Origin: CAZQKW01 sp964594075 | Lineage (GTDB): Bacteria > Desulfobacterota > WTBG01 > CAIYCZ01 | DNA length: 50,772 nucleotides | Reading direction: 5' to 3' | Assembly (NCBI GenBank): GCA_964594075.1 | Contig: CAZQKW010000027.1 | Coordinates: 1-50,772 of the forward strand | Part shown: positions 50,637 to 50,772 of the stretch, in pieces | How positions within the stretch are numbered: the first letter of the stretch is position 1 | Layout: every line of letters begins with the position of its first letter | The notes under the pieces: model-generated | Database searches by the model: none | The model's input: the letters and a program-made list of their open reading frames with translations, nothing else | Told to the model about the DNA's origin: nothing | Position numbers and translations under genes: made by a program

Positions 50637-50665
50637 ATAATAATATATTCAATATTTACAGGCAA
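50637..50665 (-). promoter_or_regulatory. Promoter of the peptide-led operon
   Basis: On the minus strand TTGCCT (50665-50660) is followed at the ideal 17-base spacing by TATTAT (50642-50637), five of six consensus matches for the -10. Transcription would start near 50630, leaving a leader of about 57 bases before the peptide's ATG. The flanking DNA is strongly A+T-rich. Confidence 0.5.
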
Positions 50666-50772
50666 TAACAAATATTGCTTTTTAATAGTGTAAAATTGCT
50701 ATTTTATTAGGGCTATGACTGGAGTTTCCTGAGTTTTATACTGCACATAGTGATAACATATTGAAATAGCTA

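Overview
The window looks like chromosomal DNA of an uncultured Gram-negative, probably anaerobic bacterium, most likely Desulfobacterota (former Deltaproteobacteria) or a close neighbour. The evidence is two outer-membrane beta-barrel candidates, a run of tmk, holB, PSP1/RicT-type, metG and pgsA, a B12-dependent methylmalonyl-CoA cassette, selenium-metabolism genes, a selenocysteine-tRNA-like cysteine tRNA and an FrhB-type iron-sulfur protein. The taxon is inferred from gene content, not measured. There is no prophage, insertion sequence or CRISPR array.

Layout. 0.1-4.6 kb: an FMN split-barrel protein, a molybdate-binding Mop protein, a secreted protein plus porin pair, a palindromic repeat pair and a di-haem cytochrome c peroxidase. 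4.8-9.3 kb: four glycosyltransferase-related genes on the minus strand, three of them overlapping by 4 nt. 9.5-22 kb: a sulfur/selenium region. It holds a BioB-like radical SAM enzyme, YedF, a three-domain rhodanese lipoprotein, a small secreted protein, a tRNA-Sec-shaped tRNA with a cysteine anticodon, an outer-membrane protein, a rhodanese-like lipoprotein, a membrane ferredoxin of NapH type, thiol peroxidase, a LysR regulator and an operon of YedE, TusA, a DUF3343 protein and a ribokinase-fold protein. 22.3-24.8 kb: a second FMN split-barrel protein and the methylmalonyl-CoA set (epimerase, MeaB, B12-binding subunit).

25.2-31 kb: a compact housekeeping operon (nitroreductase, tmk, holB, ricT-like, metG, pgsA), then tRNA-Gly(GCC) and an ordinary tRNA-Cys(GCA) with a terminator. 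31-34.7 kb: an FrhB-like protein, a DUF456 protein, a flavin reductase and a CrtC/AttH-like secreted protein. 34.8-44.7 kb, minus strand: clpS-clpA, a glycosyltransferase/DUF4922/SpoIID group, a 14-blade WD40 protein and a CaiB/BaiF CoA transferase. 45-47.9 kb: a penicillin-binding protein with an FtsW/RodA partner. 47.9-50.7 kb, minus strand and visibly more A+T-rich: one transcription unit that opens with a 37-residue peptide resembling a RiPP precursor and continues with three exported proteins.

The two most interesting items are the tRNA-Sec-like cysteine tRNA at 13597-13691, set inside the sulfur/selenium region, and the peptide-led operon of exported proteins at the right end. All functional calls come from reading motifs by eye; no database search was run.
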